DNA of 41,540 bases from JBDRGC01 sp043818215 (GCA_043818215.1 JBDRGC010000270.1:1-41540); one strand, 5' to 3'; positions 6,063-15,594 are shown, counted from the first letter of the stretch. Translations and numbers: made by a program. Notes: generated by a model from the letters alone, not told the origin.

Positions 6063-8355
6063 ACTCCTCCCCCACTGGCGGAGCCGCCTGCCCATAATCC
6101 AGCACCTCCCGCACCTGGGAGCCGGGCTGCGGCGCGCTGATGATACCCTTCTCTTCTATCGTTTCGATCAGGCGGGCGGCACGCGTGTAACCGATCCGCA
6201 GACGGCGTTGGAGCATGGAAATCGAGGCCCGCCCCCGCCGGCGTATCAGGTCTACCGACTCGTTGAACAGGGGGTCGAGATCTTTCTCGGCTTCTATCTC
6301 GTCCCACAAGGGCATCTGCTTGAGCGGCACGCCCGCCGGGATCATATCCGGTACGCCGCCAGCCGCTGTCGCCACCGAGGTGGGAAGCACGTAGCCCGTC
6401 AGCCCGCGCCAGTACTGCACCAACCGCAGCAATTCATTTTCAGAGACGAAGACACCCTGCAAGCGCACTGGCGCGGCCGCATCGGGAGCCTGGAATAACA
6501 TATCGCCGCGCCCCAGCAATCGCTCGGCCCCGGGCTGGTCGAGGATCACCCGGCTGTCGATGCCCGAGGCGGTGGCGAAGGCAATCCGGGCCGGGAAGTT
6601 GGCCTTGATCAGACCGGTCACCACGTCCACCGAGGGGCGCTGGGTGGAGATCACCATGTGGATGCCCGTAGCCCGCGCCAACTGCGCCATGCGGGTAATC
6701 GTCCGCTCGGTCTCGTCGGGGGCCAGCATCATCAAATCGGCCAACTCGTCGATAATCACCACCAAATAGGGCAGTGTGCGCTCGCCTTGGGCCTCCATGC
6801 GCTGATTGTATTCAGCGATATTGCGCGCCCCAACAGCGGCAAACTTGTGATAGCGCTGATCCATCTCCCGCGTCGCCCACTGCAAGGCTCCCACCACGCG
6901 CTCCAAATCGACCACCACTGGAGCCAACAGGTGGGGGACACCGTTGTAGCCGGTCAATTCCACCCGCTTGGGATCGATCATCAACATGCGCAAATCGTCG
7001 GGGGTATTGTTGAGCAGCAGGCAAGAGATGATGGCGTTAACACACACCGACTTGCCCGACCCCGTGGTTCCGGCGATCAATATATGGGGCATGGCAGCCA
7101 AATCGGCGGCCACGGCGTTTCCGGCCACATCCTGCCCCAGGGCGAAGCGCAGCGGCCGTCCCTCCAATCGCTGGAAAGACTTGTTTTCGATGCCGTCCCG
7201 CAGGGCTACCATGGCAGTCTCTTCGTTGGGCACTTCGATGCCCACAAACCCTCTCCCCGGCACAGGGGCTTGAATGCGGATGCGCGTGGCTGCCAGCGCC
7301 AGGGCCATATCGTCGGCCAGAGCCGCGATCTTGCCCACCCGTACGCGGGTGCGTTTGCCGCGCGACTCGATAAAGGCCGGCTCGACGCCGAATTGGGTAA
7401 TGGTTGGCCCGCGATTTATTTCCACCACCCGGGCCGGCGCGTCAAACGAGGCCAGCGTCTCTTCGATGACCTGTGCCCGGTGGCGGTCGAATTCGTCATC
7501 TACGGGGATATCGACTCCGGCATCCAGTATTTCTTCCAAGCGGGGCAGAACCCAGGTTTGCGGGGATGCAGAATCCCAGGGGGACGCGCCGGATGGGGAT
7601 CCCGGGGTGGCGGCCTTGGCCTCGGGCCTGGCAGCCAGCCCCAAAGTGGATTCCGCTCCCGCATCCCCCGGGGCAGGCGCGGCTTTCAATGTCTGTGCCT
7701 CCCGCCCGGCCCGCAATTCGTCCCACGCGTCTTGAATCCGCAAAATCAATGGCCGCATCCATTCGAACAATCCCAGCACGGGGCGGTCTAAGGTGATGGC
7801 CAAGGCTAATAACAGCCAGGCGAGCAGCGTCACAGCCGCGCCGCCCCATCCAAACCCGCTGCGCAGAATTTGCAGTATCCCCGCACCAATATAGCCGCCG
7901 CCTCGCCCTTCGGAAGCCAGAGCGAAGGCTGTCTCGCGGTCAGCGGGGAGCAGGGCAAAGTGCAGGAGGGTGAGAAAAAGGCCGAAGAGCAGCACGATGC
8001 CCGCACCGCGCTCGACGGAAAGTTGGGGCAGGCGCTCGAAATCGCGCAATATCAGCCATACGCCCACCAATATCAGCCCGATGGGGAAAACGTAGACTCC
8101 CCAGCCGAAGAGACGGGTCAGCAGTGTGACCCAGCCGCCCATCAGCAATCCGTTGTTGACCGAGAGCAGGCCGAAAAAGGTTATCAGCCCCACCAGGGCC
8201 ATGACGACCCCGGCGATATCGAGTTTGCGATCCAGGGAGAGATTGCCCCACAGGGAGGTGTTGACAGGCTGCGGGGTCGTTTTTTTGCTGGCAGCGCGGG
8301 AGCGCGTGGATTTGCGGCTGTTCGGTTTGCGGGGTTTGGTGTTTTTTCGGGTCAT
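6061..8355 (-). CDS. ftsK: FtsK/SpoIIIE family DNA translocase
   Basis: A 764-residue membrane-anchored ATPase that pumps chromosomal DNA through the division septum and, through FtsK-type partners, assists dimer resolution. A basic N-terminus (1-30) is followed by four hydrophobic segments (about 46-66, 70-103, 117-137 and 168-190). A Pro/Ala-rich linker covers 215-265. The motor has Walker A GTTGSGKS (429-436), Walker B VVIIDELAD (532-540) and the STQRPSVDVVTGLIKANFPA segment. The C-terminal winged-helix gamma domain (RRRGRASISMLQRRLRIGYT, near 695-715) reads KOPS-like DNA signals. The linker is short, as in SpoIIIE-like proteins. It is divergent from uvrC and followed by a heptamer array. 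Confidence 0.95.
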   Translation of the reverse strand: MTRKNTKPRKPNSRKSTRSRAASKKTTPQPVNTSLWGNLSLDRKLDIAGVVMALVGLITFFGLLSVNNGLLMGGWVTLLTRLFGWGVYVFPIGLILVGVWLILRDFERLPQLSVERGAGIVLLFGLFLTLLHFALLPADRETAFALASEGRGGGYIGAGILQILRSGFGWGGAAVTLLAWLLLALAITLDRPVLGLFEWMRPLILRIQDAWDELRAGREAQTLKAAPAPGDAGAESTLGLAARPEAKAATPGSPSGASPWDSASPQTWVLPRLEEILDAGVDIPVDDEFDRHRAQVIEETLASFDAPARVVEINRGPTITQFGVEPAFIESRGKRTRVRVGKIAALADDMALALAATRIRIQAPVPGRGFVGIEVPNEETAMVALRDGIENKSFQRLEGRPLRFALGQDVAGNAVAADLAAMPHILIAGTTGSGKSVCVNAIISCLLLNNTPDDLRMLMIDPKRVELTGYNGVPHLLAPVVVDLERVVGALQWATREMDQRYHKFAAVGARNIAEYNQRMEAQGERTLPYLVVIIDELADLMMLAPDETERTITRMAQLARATGIHMVISTQRPSVDVVTGLIKANFPARIAFATASGIDSRVILDQPGAERLLGRGDMLFQAPDAAAPVRLQGVFVSENELLRLVQYWRGLTGYVLPTSVATAAGGVPDMIPAGVPLKQMPLWDEIEAEKDLDPLFNESVDLIRRRGRASISMLQRRLRIGYTRAARLIETIEEKGIISAPQPGSQVREVLDYGQAAPPVGEE

Positions 8356-8357
8356 GG

Positions 8358-8500
8358 GGGGGTAGGGGCTAGGGATTGGGGACTAGGGACTAGGGACTAG
8401 GGGGAACGGGGGAGTGGGGGGCAGGGGAGCGGGGGAGTAGGCTGCTTCCTGATTCCTAGTCCCTGGTTCATGATCCCTAGTCCCTGGTTCCTGATTATAG
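8358..8500. repeat. Heptamer array with inverted halves between ftsK and uvrC
   Basis: Units GGGATTG, GGGACTA and similar (8365-8405) give way to GGGGGAGTGGGG-type purine runs. The complementary units CCTAGTC and CCTGGTTCATGAT then fill 8450-8490, so the spacer can form a long imperfect hairpin. It occupies most of the space between two divergent genes. Confidence 0.65.
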
Positions 8501-8568
8501 CACAAATGGTCTGTATTATATTGCTTCCAAAAACCCGAACCCGACAATAACCCATCCTCACGGGCTTA

Positions 8569-8577
8569 TGTTAGAAT
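8569..8577 (+). promoter_or_regulatory. Candidate extended -10 element for uvrC
   Basis: TGTTAGAAT ends 9 bp before the uvrC ATG at 8587. If used, transcription would begin at or within a few bases of the start codon, giving a leaderless or nearly leaderless mRNA. This would fit the absence of a Shine-Dalgarno sequence. Confidence 0.45.
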
Positions 8578-8586
8578 CTAGCCGCT

Positions 8587-10455
8587 ATGCAAGTATCGGA
8601 AAATCTCCAGGCAATTTTAGACACCCTGCCAGATAGAACCGGCTGCTATCTGATGAAAGATGCGGATGGAGCGGTGATCTATGTGGGCAAGGCTGTCAAC
8701 CTGCGGCACCGGGTGCGCTCATATTTCCACTCGGGAGCGCAGGAGCATCCCCGCACGCGCCAACTGGTGTGCAGCATTGCCCACATCGAGTGGATTGTGG
8801 TCGGTTCAGAGCTGGAAGCGTTGATCCTGGAAATGAACCTGATCAAAAAACACCGCCCGCACTACAACGTGCGTTTGAAGGATGACAGGCGCTACCCCTA
8901 CATCAAAATCCACTGGGGGAATGCCTACCCAAAGGTGACGATCACCCGCAATATGGCTTCCGACAGTTCACGCTACTTTGGGCCGTACACCAGTGTGTGG
9001 GCTGTGCATCAAACTCTGGATGTTCTGCGGCGCATCTTCCCCTACCTGACCTGCGACCGGGAGATCACCGGGCAAGACACACGGGCATGTCTATACTACG
9101 ATATCAAGCTGTGTACGGCTCCCTGCATTGGGGGCGTGAGTCAGGAAGAATATCGCCAGATGATTGCCGACCTGGGGCAATTTTTGGCCGGACGCACCGC
9201 TGGAATTGTGACCCGCATGCAAGCAGAAATGCATCAAGCCTCCGATGAATTGCGCTTCGAGCGGGCCGCGGCCCTACGGGACCAGGTGCAGGCCATCACA
9301 AAAGTGATCGAACGCCAGAAAGTGATTTTCACAGCCGATTACGTGGACTCGGACGTGATTGCCATGGCCCGCTCGGAGCGAGAGGCCTGCATGCAGGTGT
9401 TCTTCATCCGGGGTGGCAAACTCATTGGGCGGGAGTATTTCTTGATGGAGGGTACCGACGACACCCCAGATGCCAATGTGATAGCGGAGTTCGTCAAGCA
9501 ATTTTACGATCAGGCCCCCACAGTGCCGCCACAGGTGATGCTCCCACAAGAAGTGGAAGAAGCCAGGGTCATTCAGGAATGGCTGAACAGCCGTCGGGGC
9601 GGCAAGAAAGTCAAGATGCTGATCCCCAAACGAGGCCAGAAACGCGACCTGGTCAAGATGGCCGCCGAGAACGCCGCCGAGACCCTGTCTGCCCTGCAAG
9701 CTCAGTGGAAAGTAAACAAGCACCGCCAGACGCGGGCACTGGCCGAACTGCACGCCGCGTTGGGGCTGCCCAATCCGCCCAACCGCATCGAGTGTTACGA
9801 TATTTCCAACACGCAGAGCACGGCCATCGTGGGCAGCATGGTGGTTTTCGAGCAAGGCGTGCCCAACAAGAAGCATTACCGGCGTTTCAATATCCGCAGT
9901 GTGACCGGCGGCCCCGATGACTTCGCCAGCATGGAAGAAACCCTCAGGCGTCGTTTCCGCCGTTGGCAGGCCGCGCAGGAAAAGACGCAGTCCCCCGGCA
10001 AAAAGCCCGACCGCTCTTTCTCCACTCTGCCAAACTTGCTGATCGTGGACGGCGGCAAGGGACAACTCAGCCGGGCCGTGAAAGTTTTGGATGAGTTCGG
10101 GCTGCGCGATAAAGTCCCTGTGGCCGGGCTGGCAAAGCGTGAGGAGGAGATTTTTCTTCCGGGGCGAGAACGCTCAATCCTCTTGCCACGCAAATCAGAA
10201 GGGTTATACTTGGTGCAGCGCATCCGGGACGAAGCCCACCGCTTTGCCATCACTGCTCACCGCAAACGGCGGTCGAAGCTCGGGTTGGCCTCGCAATTGG
10301 ACGCTGTCCCCGGCATTGGGCCAGCCCGCCGCAAAGCCCTGCTCGAACATTTCGGCTCCATCGGTGCCATCCGGCAAGCCACCACAGAAGAGTTGGCAGC
10401 CGCGCCGAAGATGAATGCTGGTCTGGCAGAGGCGGTCAAAGCGCATTTGGAGTGA
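8587..10455 (+). CDS. uvrC: Excinuclease ABC subunit C
   Basis: A 622-residue nucleotide-excision-repair nuclease that makes the 3' and 5' cuts around a UvrAB-marked lesion. The GIY-YIG domain (residues 13-95) contains GCYLMKDADGAVIYVGKA. The UVR/UvrB-interaction helix pair is at about 203-238. The UvrC RNase H-like nuclease domain runs about 380-540 and includes ECYDISNTQSTAIVGSMVVF, DDFASMEE and LLIVDGGKGQLS. Tandem helix-hairpin-helix motifs (ASQLDAVPGIGPARRKALLE) end the protein. A central Cys group (CDREITGQDTRACLYYDIKLC and nearby C, about 155-180) matches the position of the UvrC iron-sulfur cluster. No Shine-Dalgarno is visible. The gene is divergent from ftsK. Confidence 0.97.
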   Translation: MQVSENLQAILDTLPDRTGCYLMKDADGAVIYVGKAVNLRHRVRSYFHSGAQEHPRTRQLVCSIAHIEWIVVGSELEALILEMNLIKKHRPHYNVRLKDDRRYPYIKIHWGNAYPKVTITRNMASDSSRYFGPYTSVWAVHQTLDVLRRIFPYLTCDREITGQDTRACLYYDIKLCTAPCIGGVSQEEYRQMIADLGQFLAGRTAGIVTRMQAEMHQASDELRFERAAALRDQVQAITKVIERQKVIFTADYVDSDVIAMARSEREACMQVFFIRGGKLIGREYFLMEGTDDTPDANVIAEFVKQFYDQAPTVPPQVMLPQEVEEARVIQEWLNSRRGGKKVKMLIPKRGQKRDLVKMAAENAAETLSALQAQWKVNKHRQTRALAELHAALGLPNPPNRIECYDISNTQSTAIVGSMVVFEQGVPNKKHYRRFNIRSVTGGPDDFASMEETLRRRFRRWQAAQEKTQSPGKKPDRSFSTLPNLLIVDGGKGQLSRAVKVLDEFGLRDKVPVAGLAKREEEIFLPGRERSILLPRKSEGLYLVQRIRDEAHRFAITAHRKRRSKLGLASQLDAVPGIGPARRKALLEHFGSIGAIRQATTEELAAAPKMNAGLAEAVKAHLE

Positions 10456-10650
10456 AGAGTGAAGAGTGGCGGATGACGAGTGGCGGGTGGCGGGTGGCGG
10501 GTGGTGGGTGGCGTGAAAGGGATTTTATCCCACTTCGCTGCGCTTCGGGGATTACGTCACGCCCCGCGCACATCGTCCCGATGGTTCTACGGGATACGCT
10601 CCACGCTTCACGTTTCCCACTTCGCTGCGCTTCGGGGACCATGTCACGCT
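10456..10650. repeat. Spacer repeats: GGCGGGT heptamers and a 34-bp direct repeat
   Basis: GTGAAGA and GGCGGGTGG units fill 10456-10515. A direct repeat beginning CCCACTTCGCTGCGCTTCGG occurs at 10529-10562 and again at 10616-10649 with only a few changes. Each copy contains small hairpins. The spacer lies between uvrC and the 48-aa ORF. Confidence 0.7.
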
Positions 10651-10656
10651 TAAATA

Positions 10657-10665
10657 TGTTAGAAT
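10657..10665 (+). promoter_or_regulatory. Candidate extended -10 element for the 48-aa membrane peptide
   Basis: The same TGTTAGAAT nonamer that precedes uvrC and the antitoxin gene lies 59 bp before the small ORF. No clear -35 hexamer is seen. Confidence 0.35.
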
Positions 10666-10724
10666 TCATCCACCGTCTTTTCTTTTCGAGAAGAGACATA
10701 TAATCAAATAACCAGGAGTATAAA

Positions 10725-10871
10725 ATGGCACAAACGAAGAAAAAGAAGAAACCCCAACCGGTAAACAAAAAACGCAGCATGCCTATAAATCAGAAAGTTA
10801 TGTTGGTTATCGGTGTATTAATCATCCTTGCAATGCTGTCAGGGCCGATACTATCCATGCTTTCCCAATAA
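10725..10871 (+). CDS. 48-residue single-span membrane peptide
   Basis: The ORF begins at ATG 10725 with AGGAG about 6 nt upstream and ends in TAA. The N-terminus is strongly basic (MAQTKKKKKPQPVNKKRS). One hydrophobic segment of about 20 residues follows (VMLVIGVLIILAMLSGPILS), with a short MLSQ tail. The charge pattern predicts an N-in, C-out orientation. It matches no family I can name. The good ribosome site and promoter-like element argue that it is real. It is encoded in the short interval between uvrC and dnaN in the same direction. Confidence 0.6.
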   Translation: MAQTKKKKKPQPVNKKRSMPINQKVMLVIGVLIILAMLSGPILSMLSQ

Positions 10872-11006
10872 GCCGGAGGGGAGAGTTTCGGTATCTATCT
10901 CAATCTCCGGCTGGCAATTTTGCGTTTCTCGTTGTATACTCACTAATACAACTGCACCCCATACGGAGCATAATAATTCCCACGGGGAACAAGAGGAGAA
11001 GACTGC

Positions 11007-12143
11007 ATGAAAATATCCGTTCTGCAAGAGAATCTGGCTCACGGCCTGAGCATTGTCTCGCGGGCCGTTTCCCCGCGCAGTACGCTGCCTGTGCTGGGTA
11101 ATATTCTGATGGCAACCGACGATGGCCGCCTGCGTCTCTCGGCCACCAACCTGGAATTGGGTATCACCTGCTGGATTGGCGCCAAGATCGAGACAGAAGG
11201 CTCCACCACAGTGCCGGCACGCACCTTTACCGATCTGGTCGGCACCCTGCCACCCGATCACGTCAACATGGATTTGGTCGTGCGCACCCAAACCATGAAC
11301 GTGCGCTGCGGAGCATCCAACACCGATCTGAAGTGCATCGACGCCCAAGAATTTCCCCCTATGCCGGTGTACGACCTGGATGATGGGATTCAGATCAACG
11401 TGGCGGACATCAAAGAGATGATCCAGCAAGTGGTCCTCGCAGCCTCCACAGATGAGGCCCGCCCCATCCTAACTGGCGTGCTACTGACCGTTGAGGGCAG
11501 CCAGATCACATTGGCAGCCGCCGATGGATTCCGCCTCTCTGTGCGCACAGCAGCACTAGCCTCCCCGGCATCCCAGCCAATCAGCGCGGTCATCCCGGCG
11601 CGTGCTCTCAGCGAATTATCCCGCATTGCCGGCAGCGGCGATGGCAAAGACGTTGTCACCATGACCATGCCCCCGAGGAGCGGACGGGTGATATTCCGCA
11701 CGAAAGATGTCGAGCTGGCATCTCAACTGATCGAGGGCACTTTCCCAGATTACCAGCAGATCATCCCGGTCAGCTACCAGACCCGAACCGTACTGTCGAC
11801 AGCTTCCTTCCTGAAAGCCAGCAAACAGGCCGAGATATTTGCCCGCGAGGGATCCTTGATTGCCAGGGTGAGCATCACCCCCGGGGGCGAGTTGCAGCCC
11901 GGAACCGTGGAAATCTCCGGCCAATCCGATGAAACCGGCTCCAACCAGACGGTGGTAGACGCCTCCATCGAGGGGCCGCCCATCCTGATCGCATTCAATG
12001 TCCGCTTCCTGCGTGAAGTGCTCGATGTGATCAAGACCCCCAATGTCGCCCTGGAAACCACAGTCGACACCAGCCCGGGAGTGATACGCCCCGTAGGTGA
12101 CCAGAGCTTCCTGCACGTCATTATGCCCATGCACTTGGGGTAA
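11007..12143 (+). CDS. dnaN: DNA polymerase III beta sliding clamp
   Basis: A 378-residue clamp that encircles DNA as a dimer and tethers the replicative polymerase. Three repeated clamp domains are recognisable from segments such as ENLAHGLSIVSRAVSPRSTLPVLGN (residues 8-32), then TDEARPILTGVLL near 148 and the RYLL-type peptide-pocket region (FNVRFLREVLDVI, near 334). The C-terminus HVIMPMHLG fits the clamp's MPMR-like tail, which forms part of the partner-binding pocket. GGAGAAG lies 8 nt upstream of the ATG. The gene is not next to dnaA or recF here, so its surroundings differ from the classical origin cluster. Confidence 0.95.
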   Translation: MKISVLQENLAHGLSIVSRAVSPRSTLPVLGNILMATDDGRLRLSATNLELGITCWIGAKIETEGSTTVPARTFTDLVGTLPPDHVNMDLVVRTQTMNVRCGASNTDLKCIDAQEFPPMPVYDLDDGIQINVADIKEMIQQVVLAASTDEARPILTGVLLTVEGSQITLAAADGFRLSVRTAALASPASQPISAVIPARALSELSRIAGSGDGKDVVTMTMPPRSGRVIFRTKDVELASQLIEGTFPDYQQIIPVSYQTRTVLSTASFLKASKQAEIFAREGSLIARVSITPGGELQPGTVEISGQSDETGSNQTVVDASIEGPPILIAFNVRFLREVLDVIKTPNVALETTVDTSPGVIRPVGDQSFLHVIMPMHLG

Positions 12144-12157
12144 TCTGGATACTATCC

Positions 12158-12580
12158 GGCGACTGTAAGTCGCAGCAACATGAGCACAAAGCCTGCCTGC
12201 GCAGGCTGACAATAGTCAACGAAGGGCACAAAACAGACCAGCGATTATACTAAGATTGTCGGAGTATAGGCTGAACCAGTCCACGCAGGTGGACTTCGTA
12301 CAATTCGTAGCTGTGACTTTCGTGAAGCATCCCCGAAGGGGGACAGTCGCCGGATGGCGACTGTAAGTCGCAACAACATGAGCACAAAGCCTGCCTGCGC
12401 AGGCTGACAATAGTCAACGAAGGGCACAAAACCGACCTCGTCTGCACTACAAAATCCCCGAAGGGTGAAGGGAGTGGGGAGCTTGTCGAAATGTCGGTTG
12501 AGCCAATCCACGCAGGTGGATTTCGTGCAATTCGTTGCTGTGACTTTCGTGAATCATCCCCGAAGGGGGACAGTCGCTGG
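12158..12580 (+). repeat. Two tandem copies of a 200-225 bp multi-hairpin intergenic repeat
   Basis: Copy one spans 12158-12355 and copy two 12356-12580. Each contains the same ordered small palindromes: GGCGACTGTAAGTCGC, GCCTGCCTGCGCAGGC, TCCACGCAGGTGGA and CCCCGAAGGGGGACAGTCGC. Copy two has a 28-bp longer middle. The paired bases are better conserved than the loops, suggesting selection on secondary structure or spread as a structured element. No gene was found in 12144-12815. Confidence 0.75.
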
Positions 12581-12616
12581 ATAACAGATATGCGCGTCCA
12601 GAAAATAAAATGTCCC

Positions 12617-12658
12617 AAATGCACGTTACACATTCTGCAAGACGTGTAACGTGCATTT
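12617..12658. repeat. Perfect 15-bp-arm hairpin
   Basis: AAATGCACGTTACAC (12617-12631) and GTGTAACGTGCATTT (12644-12658) are exact inverted repeats around a 12-nt loop. It may terminate transcription through the spacer or be an interspersed palindrome. There is no long T-run. Confidence 0.6.
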
Positions 12659-12669
12659 ACTTAACGCCC

Positions 12670-12803
12670 CACCGCCCCAATACACCAATGTACCAATGTA
12701 CCAATACACCAATGTACCAATACACCAATGCACCAATACACCAATGTACCAATATACCAATGTACCAATATACCAATTTACCAATATACCAATATACCAA
12801 CCC
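12670..12803 (+). repeat. CCAATGTA / CCAATATA octamer array
   Basis: About sixteen copies of an octamer CCAATRYA run up to 13 bp before the start codon of the PEP/pyruvate-binding gene. That gene consequently has no Shine-Dalgarno in the usual place. Confidence 0.85.
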
Positions 12804-12815
12804 ACCAACTAATCT

Positions 12816-15143
12816 ATGACACTCCCTTCATCCTCATCCAACCGAGTCTTACCAATTTATCTGGCTCTGGCCGAATATCCCATCTTGGAGACGAGCATCC
12901 GCGCTCGAATGCGGCGCGAACTCTTCGAGCGCGGGGTGATCACACCGAAAAACTTCGAAGCCCAAGTGCGCAGAAGAGCTATACGATCACAGAAGAGGGA
13001 AGGGGTGACCGATCCCCTGTGGGATGAAACTGGAGAAATTTGGGTCACGCGGCTGACGCGTCTTCGCAGACATCTTACCGATTCTTATTTCGCTCACAAC
13101 CTGCGGTACGAACTATTCGAGCAAATCGTGCGCGACGTGCTGGCGGAACGATTGCCATGCGTTGAAAACATTTTGATCTCTTTCAACCCCGAACTCGCCC
13201 CCCAAGAAATGATCTTCGAACAGGCCCAGGCAATCGAGAAACTGCCTCCCGAAGAACGCGCTCGCTACAAGTACCGCCAAAACGAGCTTACTGTAGTATT
13301 GATCCGCAGGATGATCAGCGACCAATTGGCTTATATCAATATTGCCAAAAAATGGTTTAGTGCCTCTGATTTATTCGAGATCCAACGGCGGAAGATCGGC
13401 TACGGCAAAGTTGGAGGTAAAGCTGCCGGCATGTTGTTGGCTGATTGCATTCTGCGTGAAGTTGCAGACGATGATATACGCGGGTGTCTGAAAATACCCG
13501 AATCTTATTTCTTGGGATCAGACCTCATGTACGAGTTTATGAGCTACAACGACTTGCTCCACTGGAACGATCAAAAATATAAATCTGACGAGCAAATCCA
13601 CGCCGAGTATTCCCAAATACAGGCGGATTACGCCAATGGAGAATTTCCCCCCGATATTGTGGAAAAGCTCCAAGAACTATTGGAAAAGATTGGCCCGCAG
13701 CCTCTGATTGTACGCTCTTCCAGCCTTTTGGAGGATAATTTCGGCGCATCCTTTGCCGGCAAATATGAAAGCGTGTTTTGCCCCAATCAAGGCCGGCCAG
13801 ATGAAAATCTACACGCGCTTACCAAAGCAATTGCTAAAGTGTATGCCAGCATTCTCAACCCCGATGCTCTGCTATACCGGCGCGCCAAGAAACTACTGGA
13901 CTACGATGAGCGTCTTGCCATTCTCATCCAAATCGTAGAAGGCGAGCGTTTCGGGAAATACTATTATCCTCATGCTGCCGGGGTGGGTTTTAGCCGCAAT
14001 ATCTACCGCTGGTCTCCTCAGATCCGCGGTGAAGATGGGTTCCTGCGTCTGGTGTGGGGATTGGGAACCCGGGCAGTAGACCGCGTCGGCAGCGATTACC
14101 CCCGTCTGGTGGCGCTCAGTCACCCGATGCTGCGGCCAAAAGCAACTCACAAGTTGATCCGCCGCTATTCGCAGCAATACATAGACCTGATCAACCTGGA
14201 AAACAATCGCTTCGAGACATTGCCAGTACATCAGGTGCTCGACCGGCATGACCCTCTGATCCGCTACCTAGCGCAAATAGACCGGGGCGGATACCTGGCT
14301 CCCATCCGCAGCACGATCATCGAAGGGGGCATCGAACAAGTAGTGCCAACTCTAGAAGGGCTTCTCAGTCGAACACCGCTGGCTGAGCGCATGAAAACAA
14401 TTCTCAATCTTCTAGAAGAACAATATCAGGCCCCCGTAGACATGGAATTTGTAATATACATAACCGACCCTAGCTCCCCCCACCCTGATGTAAAAATTTC
14501 TCTTTTGCAGTGCCGCCCGCAGAGTCACATCGAAGAGGAAGACGCTCATCTCCCAGATAACCTGCGCCCCGAAGACATCATTTTTTCAACCTGCCGCATG
14601 GTTCCGCAAGGACATGTAAAAGAGATTCAATACGTGCTATTCGTAACCCCCGAGGGATACCATACACTCCCCACTCCCGCGGCCCGCTTCAAATTAAGCC
14701 GTGCTATTGGACGCTTGAATAGTATTCTCGCCGACAAAACCTTTATCTGCATCGGGCCGGGGCGTTGGGGAACGACAAGCCCCGATCTAGGGGTTCACAT
14801 CGGCTACGCAGATATCTACAATACCCGCGCCTTGATCGAGTTAACCGGGCAGGGAATTGGCACAGAGCCGGAACCATCTTTTGGGACGCATTTCTTCCAG
14901 GATTTGGTAGAGGCCCGCATCTTTCCCCTTGCTATTTTCCTGGATGACGAAGATGCAACCTTTGAGCGGGATTTCTTTTACAACACGCCCAACCGATTGG
15001 GGGAACTGGCTCCCGGCGAGGTCGATATGCAGGATTGCCTGCGATTGATCGAGGTAGCATCCTTCCGCCCTGGGCATCACCTGGAATTGGTGATGGATTC
15101 CGACAAGGGGCAGGCGGTTGCCTACCTGCGGAGTGATGCGTGA
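12816..15143 (+). CDS. PEP/pyruvate-binding domain protein (PPDK N-terminal-like)
   Basis: A 775-residue protein with the nucleotide/phosphoryl-transfer fold found at the N-terminus of pyruvate phosphate dikinase and PEP synthase. The glycine-rich GKVGGKAAGM lies at 197-206, and the arginine/serine stretch IVRSSSLLEDNFGASFAGKYES at about 298-319. The segment EGERFGKYYYPHAAGVGFSRN (375-395) and a long domain rich in GTRAVDRVGSDYPR follow. The phosphohistidine (TxSHxA) and PEP-binding TIM-barrel domains are not seen, so it is not a complete PPDK. The C-terminal third (from about 590) is of unknown function. Similar stand-alone proteins are known only as PEP/pyruvate-binding-domain hypothetical proteins. 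The substrate is unknown. Confidence 0.8.
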   Translation: MTLPSSSSNRVLPIYLALAEYPILETSIRARMRRELFERGVITPKNFEAQVRRRAIRSQKREGVTDPLWDETGEIWVTRLTRLRRHLTDSYFAHNLRYELFEQIVRDVLAERLPCVENILISFNPELAPQEMIFEQAQAIEKLPPEERARYKYRQNELTVVLIRRMISDQLAYINIAKKWFSASDLFEIQRRKIGYGKVGGKAAGMLLADCILREVADDDIRGCLKIPESYFLGSDLMYEFMSYNDLLHWNDQKYKSDEQIHAEYSQIQADYANGEFPPDIVEKLQELLEKIGPQPLIVRSSSLLEDNFGASFAGKYESVFCPNQGRPDENLHALTKAIAKVYASILNPDALLYRRAKKLLDYDERLAILIQIVEGERFGKYYYPHAAGVGFSRNIYRWSPQIRGEDGFLRLVWGLGTRAVDRVGSDYPRLVALSHPMLRPKATHKLIRRYSQQYIDLINLENNRFETLPVHQVLDRHDPLIRYLAQIDRGGYLAPIRSTIIEGGIEQVVPTLEGLLSRTPLAERMKTILNLLEEQYQAPVDMEFVIYITDPSSPHPDVKISLLQCRPQSHIEEEDAHLPDNLRPEDIIFSTCRMVPQGHVKEIQYVLFVTPEGYHTLPTPAARFKLSRAIGRLNSILADKTFICIGPGRWGTTSPDLGVHIGYADIYNTRALIELTGQGIGTEPEPSFGTHFFQDLVEARIFPLAIFLDDEDATFERDFFYNTPNRLGELAPGEVDMQDCLRLIEVASFRPGHHLELVMDSDKGQAVAYLRSDA

Positions 15144-15290
15144 GGCGGGAGGCAGGAAGCAGGAGGCAGGAGGCAGGAAGCAGGAGGCAGGAGGCAGGAG
15201 TCATGAGGCAGGAGGCATGAGGCAGGAGGCATGAGGCATGAGGCAGGAGGCATGAGGCATGAGGCAGGAGGCATGAGGCATGAGGCAGGA
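15144..15290 (+). repeat. GGCAGGA / GGCATGA heptamer array
   Basis: Roughly twenty tandem heptamers GGCAGGA and GGCATGA start immediately after the stop codon of the PEP/pyruvate-binding gene. They are the same family as the array next to selA. Confidence 0.85.
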
Positions 15291-15399
15291 TCTGTTATCA
15301 CGATTCACGCGCCAAATCTTGTCGAGAGCAGTAATTCTCGGTATGGTTCACCTACTCTGTAAGAAAAGAGAGAGATATTTGCAGTTTACTTATAACCTG

Positions 15400-15530
15400 C
15401 CCTCACCCCAGCCCTCTCCAATAGGACGAGGGGGAAAAGGCTCCCTCTCCCTGTGGGAGGGGGTTGGGGCGAGGGGGAAAAGGCTCCCTCTCCCTGTGGG
15501 AGGGGGTTGGGGTGAGGGCAGGGGTGGAAA
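15400..15530. repeat. Tandem palindromic CCCTCTCCC...GGGAGGGGG repeat
   Basis: Two direct copies of a unit with CCCTCTCCCTGTGGGAGGGG at its core occur at about 15440-15477 and 15482-15520. They are preceded by an inverted relative (CCCTCACCCCAGCCCTCTCC). Each unit folds by itself. No gene is apparent in 15291-15594. Confidence 0.75.
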
Positions 15531-15594
15531 TCTTGGCTACTTTGCCGACTAAACCAGGAATTGCTGTGTCAAGAGGAGGAACAAAACGATCGCT

